Of a DNA stretch of 64,000 nt, positions 34,835 through 47,450 are shown piece after piece. The position numbers and the translations under genes were made by a program. Origin of the DNA: Hypoxylon rubiginosum (Eukaryota > Ascomycota > Sordariomycetes > Xylariales > Hypoxylaceae); NCBI GenBank assembly GCA_902806565.1, contig CADCXA010000009.1, positions 124,001-188,000 on the forward strand, read 5' to 3'. Under the pieces are notes generated by a model, which saw only the letters and a program-made list of their open reading frames with translations, did no database searches and was not told the origin of the DNA. The stretch's first letter is position 1. Every line of letters begins with the position of its first letter.

Positions 34835-37639
34835 ATGTTTTGTCGTTCTTGTCAAGATACCGGTCTTGATATGGCGGCCGAGTCTAGCGACTGGAGTCAG
34901 CATTCGCTGAGGAGGGGGCCAGCCTCATCAACCACGCACCGTCGAATTGCCAGTGACGACGTTTCCTTTATCTCCCAGTCTCTGGCCGACGATACTGTTA
35001 GCTCCACCCGCCGCTCCTCGGTATCACTAGAACCGCAATCATGGCTTCACTTAGACGCTGCCGGGTTGACTGGCCCCTCGACGACGAGTCCACCAGCGAA
35101 CTGGCCCGAAGACGGCGACCTAGGCTCTCGATCCCTTACGACATCGCCGAATCTGACCTCCGGGTTCTCCCAATTGCACCACAGGCCAGAGCAATCCCAA
35201 AATCTGCCGGCATCTTCGCTTCGAGCAACTCGGCCGAAGCCAGCTCCAATTCAGTTTGAGGATGTCCCCACGGACTTCTATTCACCCCCTGGCTCCTCTC
35301 AGCCGATGTTCTCTCCTCGCGGTAGATTCCAACATAGTCGCACGGACTCACGAGCGAATCTCTTGTCTACACCGAGCACAGCGGCATGGAGGAGCCCACG
35401 AACACCTCCACCTTACTCGGCTATGATGCCTCCAACTAGGAGGTGGTGGCACTGGCAATCGGCATGGTCTATGTACTTGTCTTTTCTCTTCGGCATATGT
35501 TGTGCAATTGGCCACCACATATTTTACAAGACTTTGGACGGAAGGCCGGCCGAAAATCAACTTGCTATGCTTCGGTATGGAGCTGTGCTGGCGTTCGCTA
35601 CTAAAGCCGGGCTCGTGGCAGCCATTGTTATAGCCTTCAAGCAGCGGATATGGACAACTGTGAGGAGCAAATTCCTCAGCGTGGCGGCTTTAGATTCCCT
35701 CTTCGCCGCGACCGAGGACCTCTCGGCGTTACTCAACCTTGAAATTTATAAGCGAGCCAAGTTGGCAATGCTATTGGCAGTGTTTGTCTGGCTAACACCC
35801 ATAATAATCATATTGACGAGTAACACCCTAGTCGTGAAACCGGCTTTGCGAGTAGATAATACGCGGTGCTTAGGCATTCGAAGCCTGAACTTCGATAAAG
35901 AGGGACTCGAGGTAACTAAGTCATCATGTCTGAGGAACACGTTCTGTTATATTCTAACAAGCCATAGGAATGGAGGACTCCGACTAAGGTGGACGGAATC
36001 ACAGGGCTGTCTGTATCGATATGGAATACAACGGCCGTGAATACTTCGTCGCCGGAGTGGTTTGATTACTATACTGCGCCTAGCGATCAATTCGTCCAGG
36101 TCGCATCTTCCGCAGCATACGTGGGACATGCCGTGGCAAAAACTGGTGCCGGTATCGATATATGTGGCTCGGGCTGGAACTGCACGTACACACTCAATTT
36201 TACCGCGCCTGCATACAAGTGTTCCGAGTTAGCGAGCGGTGTCGGTTCGGAAATCGAGCCCCTTAACGGTCAGAAACCTCCGGAAGGATTCAGCACGAAG
36301 CTTCTCATTCCGGAGGGCGACTACAGTTATTATGCCTATACCAGCGGCGGCGACTACTCTTCCATGCAAATGAACGATACTTGGCCAGGGGGTATTCCGA
36401 AGACCAATCCTCCGTTCCCTGAGACATTGGGGGCGTTCCGTACAGAGCCCGTCGTCTGGATAGGCTACTCGATAAGGGCTAACCTGGATGAGAAAGGCCC
36501 GCTCAACAAGTCGATGCCAGGTTGGAACGATGCTTATATTCCGAAAGTCATCGCGTGTGAGAATTATGAGACTGCCTACACCGTCACGTTCAACTTAGCC
36601 GGCGGACAGCAGATTACGAATGTCACTGAACGCAGATTCCTGCATCGTGTCGTAGAGTAGGTGGTCATTTCTAAATTCTATATTCTAATACGGCCTGCTA
36701 CTCCCCAGCCGACCTAGGTCATGCTATACAGCTAGGGTATACGTTATAGACTTAGGTTTCCATAGTTGTCTAAGTTAAAAACGCTAACAGTAACCTAGCA
36801 CGACCTGGATTCAAGGCGAAGAAGCAAACGACGGCACGACCGACAATACCACCGCAACCCCAAAGAATAATTATGTCTATCCGCAGGAAGCCCGTCGGTA
36901 TCGACGAGTTGCAGCATTTCACTCGATAGGCTCGCAGCTACGATATTTTGTGAACGGCACTGTGGACTCGCATCAGGTGGATATACCGATTCAAGTCACC
37001 AAAGCGGTCCAAACGAAGCTTCTGGACCCGAGACATGACTATTTTACATCTCCAAACCTGATACATTTGATACAGGACTTTTACGAGGACTTGATTTTTT
37101 CATTGTTTTCAAACCCGCAGTTTCTAAGCGTCGTGTGGGCGGCCAGTCCCGACGAGCCTGCTGGCACGGTCGCGGGAGATGAGACGACGGAGTACCCTTG
37201 CGTGCGGTCCCGATTGGAGAACGTTTTTAGCTACCACGAGCGAGACTTGTGGATTGTGTACAGTCTTGCCATCATACTCGCTCTGGGTGCGGTGATCTCA
37301 GGCACCTTGGCGATACTAGAGAACGAAGGGCTGCTACGCAGTACGCGCTTCTCGAGCATCGTAGCGGCGACCCGAGGACCGGCGCTGGAGAAGGTGGGAT
37401 GGGTGGGACCAGAGAGCCGAGGTAGCTTGCCGCGGGACGTAAGAAGTTTGAAGGTCGGGTACGGGATAGTCCACAGGCCGGGCGGCCTCGGCGTTCTACA
37501 GGAAGATACGAGCTACCCGGAAAGAGTGGCCTGGGATGGCGGCGATATTCGTTATGGATTTGGGCTAGAAGGGGATGTCCGGCAAACAAAAAGCGAGGCA
37601 AGCTTGTTTCGGCAGCGATCAATGGTTACACGGAATTAG
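34835..37639 (+). CDS. Fungal multi-pass membrane protein of unknown function (family often annotated 'formylmethionine deformylase-like')
   Basis: Exons 34835-35911, 35989-36646 and 36816-37639 give about 850 aa. Intron 1 (77 bp) joins phase 0 codons cleanly. The junctions of intron 2 are tentative because the donor is a weak GTGTCG; the chosen pair is the only phase-compatible one I found. The start may instead be the ATG at 34871 (MAAESSDWSQ). The protein has a Ser/Pro-rich cytosolic N-terminus of about 190 residues, membrane helices around SAWSMYLSFLFGICCAIG, AVLAFATKAGLVAAIVIAF and LAMLLAVFVWLTPIIIIL, a large ectodomain with several N-x-S/T sites and Cys residues (CGSGWNCTY), and a final helix (LWIVYSLAIILALGAVISG) before a cytosolic tail. 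The family name is historical; nothing here resembles a peptide deformylase active site. The function is unknown. Confidence 0.82.
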
Positions 37640-39379
37640 ATATCGGATATGGCAAAGGGGTTTAAAAGGGTGCTAATAAGCAGGTGTATAGGTATACATG
37701 GTCTCTATAGTACCTAACTGATTAATTATTAATGAAGAAGAAATGACTGACCTGTAATACTATTTAATAAAGGACCTATTACGACGTAGCGCTGTACGAG
37801 TTGAAGTCTGATTACTCTGTCAGTTCTGTGCTCTGATATATTTCATTAGCCACGTGTGGCGTTTGTTATAACGACAAGGGGGTCTTGGGGGGTATGTCCG
37901 CAACCCCATATGTATTACAACATTTTGCAGTCTTTGAAACGCACGAATCTCCTCCATACATAGATCTTCATTCTTGATCACTCTTAACAGCGCGTACATC
38001 TCGGGATCGTCGTCGTGGTAGATTGAAACGCCCAACGCTCAGTCAGTCGGTCAAAAACAGCGCACCGCGCTCAATAGAATGAAATACCTAGATTTACGAA
38101 AGCAATTATTCCAAGAGGTACTTACATATACTGTACCGTACCAAGATACTAGCTCCATTCAAAACCGCTAGCCTTAGCTTTCCCGCGGGCATTACCCGTT
38201 AGAGCCGCTGTCACGATCTTCTCTCCCTGGCTGTCCCCTGCCTCTCCTCTACTAGGCTGCTAGGGGTCGACGAGACCATTCCTCCCCGCCAGGGGTCGCC
38301 GAGCGATTGGGCGGTCACGACAACCGCCACTTGTCTCCATTCAATGCCTGCATTTCTTCGCCAGATAGTTTTTAAAGTAGTAGGTCCCAAGGTCCCAAGA
38401 TCCCAAGCAAATCAGCGCTGCCCGATTTGCCCTGATTGACGCCGCCGCTCGGCTTGTTTTCCTTCTCGTGATCAGCAGCGGTTCACCCGCACTCGCTACG
38501 TCGTAATGAGGCGGGCGCTGAGCATGCTGGCATACTAGCTCGCGACTGGATTAGAAGGACCCCGAAGCTTGATCAATTGGAATTTAGCGCATACATGCAT
38601 ACCTCCTCTTGGCCCGTCAGGTCCGGACCGGATTGTGTCTGTAGAGCTTCTTTGCCCCCTTTTCCCCGTCTCTATTTAGGCGGCCTCCATAAACAGTACT
38701 CCGTTTTATGATCCAAACCGTTGGTATGGTGTATGGCGAAGGCGGCCGCAGATTGCACGGCATCTCGTTTCGCACAGATGCGGTGCAATGGAAATTAAAC
38801 CGGGCCTACGACTGAGAGTATAACATCATATTGCATACTGATCTTGCTTGTCCCTCGTGCAACTTGGTCACCGGAAGGTTATCAACAACGTGGTGCAGTT
38901 GAAGCGCTGCACGCACGCCTGATCTACCCCCCCCTATCCAGCCAATCAACCAATGCCTGGCCCCAGAAACCAATGGCTCGGTATGCGCTGTTGGCTCTCG
39001 AGTGGATTCCCCCATGGGCTTCCTTTCTCTGCGCAATATCTCCCTGGATATGAGGTATCTTATTACTCGCTTCATCGGCTTTCGTACAGTACATGTCAGT
39101 GTAGATAAAGTCTCGTTTCGCGTGAGAAGTCTCGTCGAGGGTGTTCGAAGACATTGACCCTCCCATTTCCACTTTATTACCCCGTCAATGCTTAGCGATC
39201 CCTTCACCGCTGCGTCCCGTCCGGATAGACGAATGACAACCGTGCTGGCCAGCTAGCCGGTTGCGCTCCCGCCTCGTCCTTTTTCCGCCACTTCATAAGA
39301 GTCCAGATTAGAACACACCTCTCTTTCTCCTTCTTTCTTCTTTACCCCCCAAGCTCATGGGAGGACAGCTGCTGGTATC
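37640..39379. other. Intergenic region, no gene seen
   Basis: 1.7 kb between plus-strand genes. A 71-codon minus-strand frame (37820-38035) has mildly protein-like composition but no support. CT-rich stretches at 39321-39345 lie just upstream of the next start codon and probably belong to its promoter or leader. Confidence 0.45.
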
Positions 39380-41224
39380 ATGCCGGTAGAAATCGTCACC
39401 GTCGTGAACTCATCGGGGAAGATAATCAGCAATGTAAGTTTCCGGTCATCGGGCGTAACTTTTTCTTCTATTGCATAGTACCACCGCATCCACTGCACCT
39501 ATTTCACACCTACGTACATATTACACCTACACTATGGGTAGATCCCCCACACATTCCCCGCAGAAATTGTTCACTTTCCCACGGTCAAGCAAAGTTCGTT
39601 TTTTATGCCTATGCGCGCAGCCTAACAAAAATTGTTTCACCAGGGCAGACATCTGATCAACGTGTTTAAAGAGGCCAAAGCCTCTTACCAGGAGAAGAAG
39701 GCGGCTATCAAAGCTGAACGCGCCGTTAAGCGTAGCGAGACCTTCTCCGTACCGACCGTACCACGCTACGATGATGATATCGAGTATGGCGGTTTTCGAC
39801 GAGCATCTCACGATGACGCCGCCTCTCATACGACTTCGCGCAGGAGCTACCGCTCGAGGCGCAGCGAGGGCTCCAGACACCGGTCTGTCTCGCAGGCGAG
39901 AACGGCCTTGACCGAACGCAATCTCAAGACCCTGACTGAAGTCTCGTCCACCGCCCCTTCGCGACCTCCAGTTGCGTACCGCTCGCCGTACGCAGAAACT
40001 GCTCCTAGGGACATGGCATTGAGCCGCCCGACTCTAGCCCATGCGCCAACGACGCCCATATACGCCAATGATTCTATTGTTCCGGCCCCGATGCACGGTG
40101 TGCAGGTGCCTCGCTCGGCCTCGGACCCGGCTCTGGGAGGAAAAGGGAAAGATATTGATATGAATTTGGCGTACGGAAACGTTCCTCCGGACCTAGAGGA
40201 AAGGGTTGATCTGGACCCGGCTTACAAGGCTGCTCAAAAGGAGCGCAAAGCGATGAGCTTGATGGAAAAGATCGAGCAGCTATTAACAGAGGCCCAATGC
40301 TTGCACCACACCGCAACCCACATCATCCAACATTTGCAGGGCAACCCAGATGCTGCCGCCGCTGTCGCTCTCACACTCGCCGAGCTTTCTGCGCTGCTTG
40401 GAAAGATGTCGCCGTCTTTTCTCGCTGTCATTAAAGGCGGGAGCCCTGCAATTTTCGCTCTCCTGGCCAGCCCTCAATTCCTCATCGCTGCTGGCGTTAC
40501 GGTCGGCGTGACGGTAGTCATGTTCGGCGGCTGGAAAATCGTCAAGCGTATCCAGGAAGCTAAGGAAGCAGAGGCGAACGCTATCGCCCCTATGGCCTTT
40601 GCAGCGCATCAGCCATATCCGGCGGAGGCAGCTCAACCGACATATCCCGAGTCAGAAATCAGCGCGGGCTTCGATGAGGCCCTTGTTTTAGAAGAGGAGC
40701 TGAGTACCATTGAATCTTGGCGCCGGGGTATCGTGCCGTTCGGGGAAGATGAACATGCCGACCAAGAACTCATCAGCCCCGAAGCCGATCGCGCTATCCG
40801 TAGCCAGTACGGCGGCGATGATGGGAAGACGGTGCGTAGTACTCGCACGACCCGGACAAATCGGACAACGAAGACGAACAAGACACACAAATCACACAAG
40901 AGCCGAAAGGATAGCACGACGGACCAACACGGTGTATCCGAGAAGAGCAGCAGTGGTGCTAAGGGGACGGACAACGCGAGCGAAGCTGGTAGCCATCGTA
41001 GTCACCGAAGCCACCAGAGTCATCGGAGCGATAGGACCGAGCGCACATCCAAGTCCAAGCGGTCCGAAAAAGCCGAGCCCAAGGCCATCGAAGACGGCCG
41101 CGGCGATAAAGAGAATTCTATCAACGCAGTGCTCCGGCCGAAAAAGGACAACATGCTCAAGGCTTTATTCAAGAAGAAGAAGGACCGTGAGGAGAAGGAA
41201 CGGTCTTACTCGGTGGTCCGGTAG
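39380..41224 (+). CDS. Conserved-looking fungal protein with one membrane segment and a Ser/Arg/His/Lys-rich tail
   Basis: I recognise the general type, an uncharacterised filamentous-fungal family, but no function. Exons 39380-39433 (18 codons, MPVEIVTVVNSSGKIISN) and 39644-41224 close in phase 0, giving 544 aa. After the intron the protein has a Lys/Glu/Ala-rich helix (VFKEAKASYQEKKAAIKAER), a Ser/Arg/Pro-rich disordered region, an alpha-helical section (residues about 220-275, SLMEKIEQLLTEAQ) and a hydrophobic helix (FLIAAGVTVGVTVVMFGGW), then IVKRIQEAKEAE. The last 150 residues are strongly charged, with repeated THKSHKS and SHRSHRSHQSHRS runs, and end in a basic LKALFKKKKDREEKERS. The hydrophobic helix may anchor it in a membrane. 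The repeat tail could bind acidic partners or be phosphorylated; both ideas are inference. Confidence 0.8.
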
Positions 41225-42696
41225 TCATCATAGGTGCTCTCATATTTATTTTTCTTTCAGTTTCATGCATACATCGTCGAGCAACAGAAGGAGAAGGATA
41301 GCAGGATCTAGAATTGTCTGTTCATTCATTGGAGTTTACAGGTGGCATCATTAACGATGGTATGACGTACAGTCGGGCATAGGGAGCGGTTGCATGTTAC
41401 TGAATCTGTTTATGTCTATAGGCCCCCAGAGGCAATGTAAAGTCGCACATATGTATGATTCCTCCCAAGCTAGCAAAATGCCGATTCAGCTAAGGCATTC
41501 TGCTTTATTTTTAGGCGAGATCCTCCATATCCGTTGGGCAGTGATGGAAATCGATTTCTCATTTGCATTCCTTCATATCAGCCCTACATGTCAGGTACAA
41601 GGTATGTAGCCGCCTACTCTATAGAAACCAGGTCCGTTGTGGTCTCTACCGGAATGTTTCCTCGGATAAACAAGGGTCTTTTAATTGTAGTATTTCTTGG
41701 CCGCAGCTCAGCTGGCTTACTTGCATATGTACGTACATGCTTAGATGGACCTATACTGGTATCATGTCCGCGCTGATTCCCCTGATTCTTGCAGATTAAA
41801 CGTAGGTAGTGTTGAGGTTCTTTTGCATATATATGTTAGACCTAAACGTTTCAGGTACTCGATCCCGTCCAGTGGGCTACTAGGATCAACTCGTCAGCTC
41901 GTCAGCTAATGTGGAGTGATATGCCCACAGCCTTCATAATGTATTCCTACTATTACGTACAACTAGGTAGGTACCTACCTAGTAGAATTGCATTCGAAGC
42001 TGTCGATATTCCTTCTTTTCTCCTACGCTCGCTCTGGGTCGAAGTAGTTATATGATAGAAAGCGTTTTTAGTAGGGATTCTTGAGTTGACGACTGAATGC
42101 TCTTCTATTTTTTTCTTTTTCTCCGGCATTATAGATCCCCTTTAGACGTTCACACTAACCGTGCGCCGCAGAATACCACCTCATGATACAGAAACCAATA
42201 GGCTAGGGCCCCCTGCGCCGCCAATGTTCTATTATGGGAACTCCACGTTGGGCTGGCCGTGTCTAGTTCATTCAATTACCAGGGTATTATGTAGGCCTTT
42301 CGTCGAGACTGCTTCCCATTGGCCCCCTGGAAAAGGTCTACCCGTTTCAATTTGATCTCTACTGGGGTCGTAGACTAAACTGAGAAAAGCTATGAAGGAC
42401 TCTGGCAGACGAGACGAATACAGGGGCTCGCAGAAGAAATATCGAACAACTCCTGGTTCCAAAGTAGAATATTTAAACCCGAGATGCCTCGCCATCTCTG
42501 TAAACCTCGTTTCAGTTTATTTTCCCGCTCTGGCAGGTTCCAATTCTCGCGACTGCTCTATAGAACAGACCACTAGACTGCAGTCCCGTCAAACCATCTG
42601 AATTTCCCGAATAATTGCGCGATTGTAGACATTGTCGATCGCTTGCTCGACTCTCGAGCCCTCCACTCGTTCCCACCAGGGAAGATCATCGCAACA
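41225..42696. other. Intergenic region, no gene seen
   Basis: 1.5 kb between plus-strand genes, with a perfect 22-bp palindrome at 41962-41983. Short frames do not look like proteins. The bestrophin-like gene promoter occupies the right end. Confidence 0.5.
41962..41983. repeat. Perfect 22-bp palindrome built from TAGG/CCTA units
   Basis: The centre CTAGGTAGGTACCTACCTAG (41963-41982) is self-complementary and extends one matching base on each side. The TAGGTAGG unit also occurs at several other intergenic places in this window, but this is the only copy in which it is mirrored perfectly. Confidence 0.9.
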
Positions 42697-44305
42697 ATGT
42701 CAGAGGACGCAGGTACCATAGGGACCTCAGCTGCCCATGCTCAGCATGATGGCGAGCCAGCCGTGCACCATGTTCCCAGCGAGCAGCAGAAAAGCTCGAC
42801 CACCATTCGAGAAGATGTCTATCCTATATCACCGCGGCGGAATACCACGACGCCGAATCCGTTCAGCAGAAAGAACACGACTCTTGACCTGGATGATTAC
42901 TTTGTAAATCTCCCCCCGTCCCAAAATTGCCAACTTCTGCGCGATTGCTGACTCTTTTCTTACCTATTCTAGACGGGACCTCGCGACATAGCCAAACATT
43001 CGAAATGGCCTCTGTTCATGCAGCTTCACGGCAGCATCCTCCCTAAGATGATCGTCCCACTCTTCATCGTAGCTTGCTGGGCATCTCTCATTACCGCGAT
43101 ATCGATAAAAGTTCCTGGTGTTCAATTGGGTATCAGCTCCATTCTGCTGACTATTACCGGTTTCGTTGTGGGATTGGGTCTGTCGTTCCGCAGTTCGACC
43201 GCGTACGAGCGATACGCAGAGGGTCGGAAGTATTGGAGTCAGTTGATATTCACGTGCCAGGGGCTCGGTCGAGTTATCTGGCTACACGCCGTTGAACGTG
43301 AAAACACTGCGAAGGAGGATTTGCTGGCTAAATTGTGAGAAACCCCTTCCCCGTACAGCGCCCCTGCGCCAGTCCCTAATATCAGAGCAACAGGACTGCC
43401 ATGAATCTCGTCGTTGCGTTTGCTGTGTCGCTCAAGCACAAGCTCCGCTTCGAGCCCTACACGTACTATGACGATATCGTAGAGCTAGTCGATCATCTCG
43501 ATACTTTTGCGAAAGCCGCGACGAAAGAACACGAGATGAGGCCGAAACCGGGAATTTTCAAGGCGGTCGGAGAGAATCTCGGGCTGTCATTTGCAGCGTC
43601 AAACCCCCGCAAGTTGATGAAGAAGGCTGAAAGCCCGCTGGGCAACCTTCCTTTGGAGATCCTCTGTTACCTGACCGCTTACGTGGACGAGCTTGCACTC
43701 AACGGGCAGCTGCCCATCGGAATGCAGCAGACCGCAGCCTGTAAGCCAGCCCAAACTGGAGAAGGGCATGGATATGACTTTCAATCCCGCTAACGATGTC
43801 TCTAGATAACAGCCTTCAGGCATTAAACGACGTGCTGGTCAATTCGGAGAGGGTACTGAACACGCCGCTTCCCATCGCGTACGCGATCGCCATCTCGCAG
43901 ATCACCTGGCTTTACGTGTTTCTTTTGCCCTTCCAGTTACTCCTAGACCTCGGCTGGATCACGATCCCCGCTACCGTCGCCGCGTCGTACATCATCCTGG
44001 GCATCTTTTTCATTGGCCACGAGATCGAGAATCCGTTCGGCAACGACGTTAACGATCTGCCCTTGGACCTGTTCTGCCAGCAAATCGTGGAGGATATGGA
44101 GACCATCGCTGCACGCCGCAAGCCGCGCATGTCGGAATGGGTTAATAACCCGAAAAACAAGGTGCTATATCCGCATAGCGATTCAAGTTACGGCGTGTGG
44201 GCACAGCGTCCGGAGCAAGCAATTCGAAACGTTCTGCGTAACAGGCCCCATGCAGACTTTGAAAAGATGAATGCGAACGGAGAGAAGGGCGATCGCAACG
44301 TATGA
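42697..44305 (+). CDS. Bestrophin-like anion channel (UPF0187/YneE family)
   Basis: Predicted membrane chloride/anion channel of the bestrophin superfamily. Exons 42697-42903, 42973-43334, 43394-43740 and 43806-44305 all close in phase and give 471 aa. After a polar N-terminus of about 70 residues come TM1 (MIVPLFIVACWASLITAI) and TM2 (ISSILLTITGFVVGLGLSF), followed by the family signature SFRSSTAYERYAEGRKYW. The central cytosolic helices follow (for example VVAFAVSLKHKLRF). Further on are PLPIAYAIAISQITWLYVF and the C-terminal TM pair. The motif GHEIENPFGNDVNDLPLD is the classic bestrophin-family Ca-clasp/cytosolic motif. Fungal members are thought to act in anion transport, but their membrane and regulation are not established. 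The introns are 58-69 bp. Confidence 0.93.
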
Positions 44306-44905
44306 TGTGCAGGTCTAGTCGAGATAATTTTCAACCTCGACATGGTTTTCAGCCACGCGGAGGCTTGGCCTCTCCGTTTACTGAGCTCTGTCCTGGGGAT
44401 CTTTGTTTTTCTATAATTTTGTAATCATCGGGTAGAAGGGAAAAGGAGAAATCATTCGTCAGCATTGCTTTTATCGTTGGGATTAGCGGGAGTACACGAA
44501 AAATCATACGTAAACGGTAGAGCCCCCTTGGTTAGACATTGGAATCGGACAAATGCATTCATCTGTTTTCTGCGTGCCAAAGTGCTGACCTACATTTTGA
44601 AAAGTCATAAAAAGGGTGATATACGTATTTGAAAGTACTTACCTTGGTACTTTTACTACTGGAGTGTTGGGACATGGAAGACAATCTCATCGGCCTATAC
44701 GATGAGTATTGAAGTTTAAGAAAGGCTCGGCATAAGTGAATAAATGGAATGGACGGCGTCATTTTGTCATACGGTGCTACAAAACCCCTCCAACCCCTCC
44801 CTCCAATCGATCAATAGGAGGTACCTAGGCCGGGCAGTACTTTACCACCTAAACAACAAGTACCATAACACGCAGATTTGATCCCTCGGATGACTCCGGT
44901 CTGTA
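44306..44905. other. Short intergenic region, no gene seen
   Basis: 600 bp between plus-strand genes. It holds the 3' flank of the bestrophin-like gene and the promoter of the Nudix-eIF2B gene. No element was recognised. Confidence 0.5.
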
Positions 44906-46770
44906 ATGTATCATGGCACTGTTTCTTTCAGTACCCCATTGACTGGCGTATTTCCTCGACTGTTCTTAAGGTCGTCACCGAGTAGATTTCACGCTAAGCA
45001 TTGGCATTCACCGTGTTGGGGCCGCACTATGTCCTCGGGCGATGTAACGGATGGGAAAGGAGGAATCAAGAAACGATCGGTAGCTGGGTCGTTCCTCTTC
45101 AAATTTCCTAATGGTGACGAGAAGCAGGCCCAAGTTGCCTTGTTTAGGCGCAGCGGCAAGGTTCGCACTTATCAGCACAAGTTGGCGCCTGTCTCTGGGA
45201 GTGTGGAGAAGGATGATGCTAGCCCCGTCGCCACGGCTCTGCGAGAGATCAAGGAGGAGACGAGCTTGACCCTCTCCTCTATCGAACTACTCCGCGTCGG
45301 CAAGCCTTACACCTTTATCGACGAGTCTATCGGTCGCGAGTGGACCATCAACCCTTTCGCATTTCGCCTTAAAGACAAGATCGAAGGGGGCAAAGGCGAA
45401 GAGGGCATCACCCTCGACTGGGAGCACGAGGGCTACGAGTGGTTCAACCCCCTAGATGTGAACGAGTCTGAGGACTTCGGCGGCGTTCCGAAACTCGTCA
45501 ACAGCTTACGGAGAGTATGGCCCGAATATGATCTTGGATCGAGAGCGGGGAAAGTCTTGACGTCCGGCTTGCAGCAGCTACGAGATGATCATGAAAGCGG
45601 CGCGAGGCTGCTAGCTCAGACGGCAGTGTCCATTCTAAAGGACCTCATCGCAGAGATGGACTCGGCCGTTATCGACGATAGTTGGTGGGCCAATGTCCGA
45701 ATGGCCGCGTGGCATATCTGCAAAGCTCGCGAAAGTATGGGTGCTGCAATCACAAGCGCCATCATTAAGACGCTCGATAGGGTCGAGACCATATTCAAAC
45801 AAGATCAATCTCCTCCGGAGAAGGTCCGGCAAATGATCAAAGCCATCAACGATCAGTTAGAAGAACGGAAATCCACGACCGACCGCATTCGCGACACATT
45901 TGTCGATTATATCCAGCAAAACGTGATGCAAACTACGGAACATAAGAGGAAGGTGATATCTGTTCTCACACTGTCCTCCAGCTCAACCATATCAACTTGC
46001 CTGTTACGAGCTGCAGCCAGCCTGGGGGTCTCACTTGACCTTCGCATCCTCGAATCTAGACCCCTTTACGAAGGGGTGACCCTGGCGTCCAAGTTACTCG
46101 AGGCGGAAAATAAGCAAGTAGACATGACTGTGACACTTTATACCGATGCATCCGTCGCTTTGGCTGCTCGTGGTGTCGATATTGTCGTGCTCGGGGCCGA
46201 CCGTATTAGTTCAGGGGGCGATGTCAGCAACGTAAGCCAATGTATTTCTTTCTTTCTTTCCTTAACTCATAGAATGCGCGCGTGTGTATACGTATGTGTG
46301 TGCTTCGGGGTCTAGTCGAAAATCCTCTGCAGTAATGAGCAGTTTACAATTGTTATTCGCACGGGTGCCAAACACTGACTACGTCCTAGAAAATTGGTTC
46401 TCTCCCTGCTATTCTGAGTCAAAGACACGTGGCACCCGAAGCAAGAGTCGTGATCCTGAGCGAGACTGAAAAGATAGCAAGTCCGGGCCTGATGGAGGAG
46501 CATCCGACAGAAGAGAACGACCCGGCAGAGCTGACACAAGCTTGGAGAGCCCACGTCAAAGGTGCGGATATTATTGAGAGTGCCTCAGCAGTTGTTGAGG
46601 ATGGATCGATGCAAGGGAGGGTTCGCGTGAGAAACACGTACTTTGAATGGATACCTGCTCAGTTTATCCAGGCCTACGTTACCGACGAGGGGCTTTGGTC
46701 CGTTGAAGACATCGCTAGGAGGTCTAACTGGATCAGCGATGAGATGGATAGGTTTTTCAAAGGGCTTTAG
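44906..46770 (+). CDS. Nudix-domain and eIF2B alpha/beta/delta-like fusion protein
   Basis: Exons 44906-46231 and 46390-46770 (intron 158 bp, phase 0) give 568 aa, or 527 from an internal ATG at 45029. The N-terminal half is a Nudix hydrolase-like domain: QAQVALFRRSGKVRTYQHKLAPVSGSVE followed by a Nudix-box-like ATALREIKEETSLTL. Here the box has Ser where the last conserved Gly is usual, and the spacing from the first Gly to the RE pair is one residue longer. The C-terminal half is an eIF2B-alpha/beta/delta (GCD-like, MtnA-related) fold: SVLTLSSSSTISTCLLRAA, ILESRPLYEGVTLASKL, VDIVVLGADRISSGGDVSNKIGS. That family includes translation-factor subunits and sugar-phosphate isomerases. The substrate is unknown. 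The 41 extra N-terminal residues are rich in Arg, Ser and hydrophobics and could be a mitochondrial presequence. Confidence 0.88.
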
Positions 46771-47450
46771 CCAACTAGCACTGTTCGGAAACCCATACGC
46801 TTTCCACGTATCGTATGCGGGGGGAAAGCCCATCCTATCGCTCGCCTGGTTTCTCTATATTTGGCCAAGGGTCTTCGCGAGGAGGAAGATGAGAAGTACG
46901 TATCGCAGGTCTCTCTACGATGCGCATGTAATAGCACTTAGTATGGCGTTTCCCTTGATACCTACTGTTAAATAAGGATAACAAGTATCTGCATTAGGAA
47001 GCTGGGAAGCCGGTTCAGATGCGCTGGAACCTACTGGCTTTTAGCCGTCATAAAGTGAGTCCCTTGGCGGACACTGCGGGAGATGCCATGGCCAAGCAAG
47101 CAAACACCCGGCTGGCTAAATCGTATAAACACGACGTCCCCGACTACTATTTACTAGTAGTCTTCGAAAATCTCATTTAATACCACTCGTTACTAGCTTG
47201 CTGATATCAATGCTCATTTGATTCAACTATATTATCTACCTACATGGTAGGTAGGTGCCTCCTCAGCAGCTAGGTGCCTTTAGAGGTCCCTTTAACTGTC
47301 CGGCGTCCAAGGTCTGGGTTAAGCCTGAAATCGATTACAATCTTGCGATGGATCTAGCATCGGCCCCTTCTATAACTCATTCAACCTATAATATCCCCTA
47401 GCTACCTAGTCTTATGACGTGTATGATGCTAGTCAACCTCAGGTAGGCGC
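46771..47450. other. Convergent intergenic region, no gene seen
   Basis: 680 bp between the 3' ends of two convergent genes, so both terminators should lie here. A CTACC/GGTAGG inverted run occurs at 47236-47255. No coding sequence is supported. Confidence 0.5.

Noticed and set aside
37820..38035. Minus-strand 71-codon frame
   Set aside because: Composition is mildly protein-like, but there is no motif, no splice partner and no context to support it.
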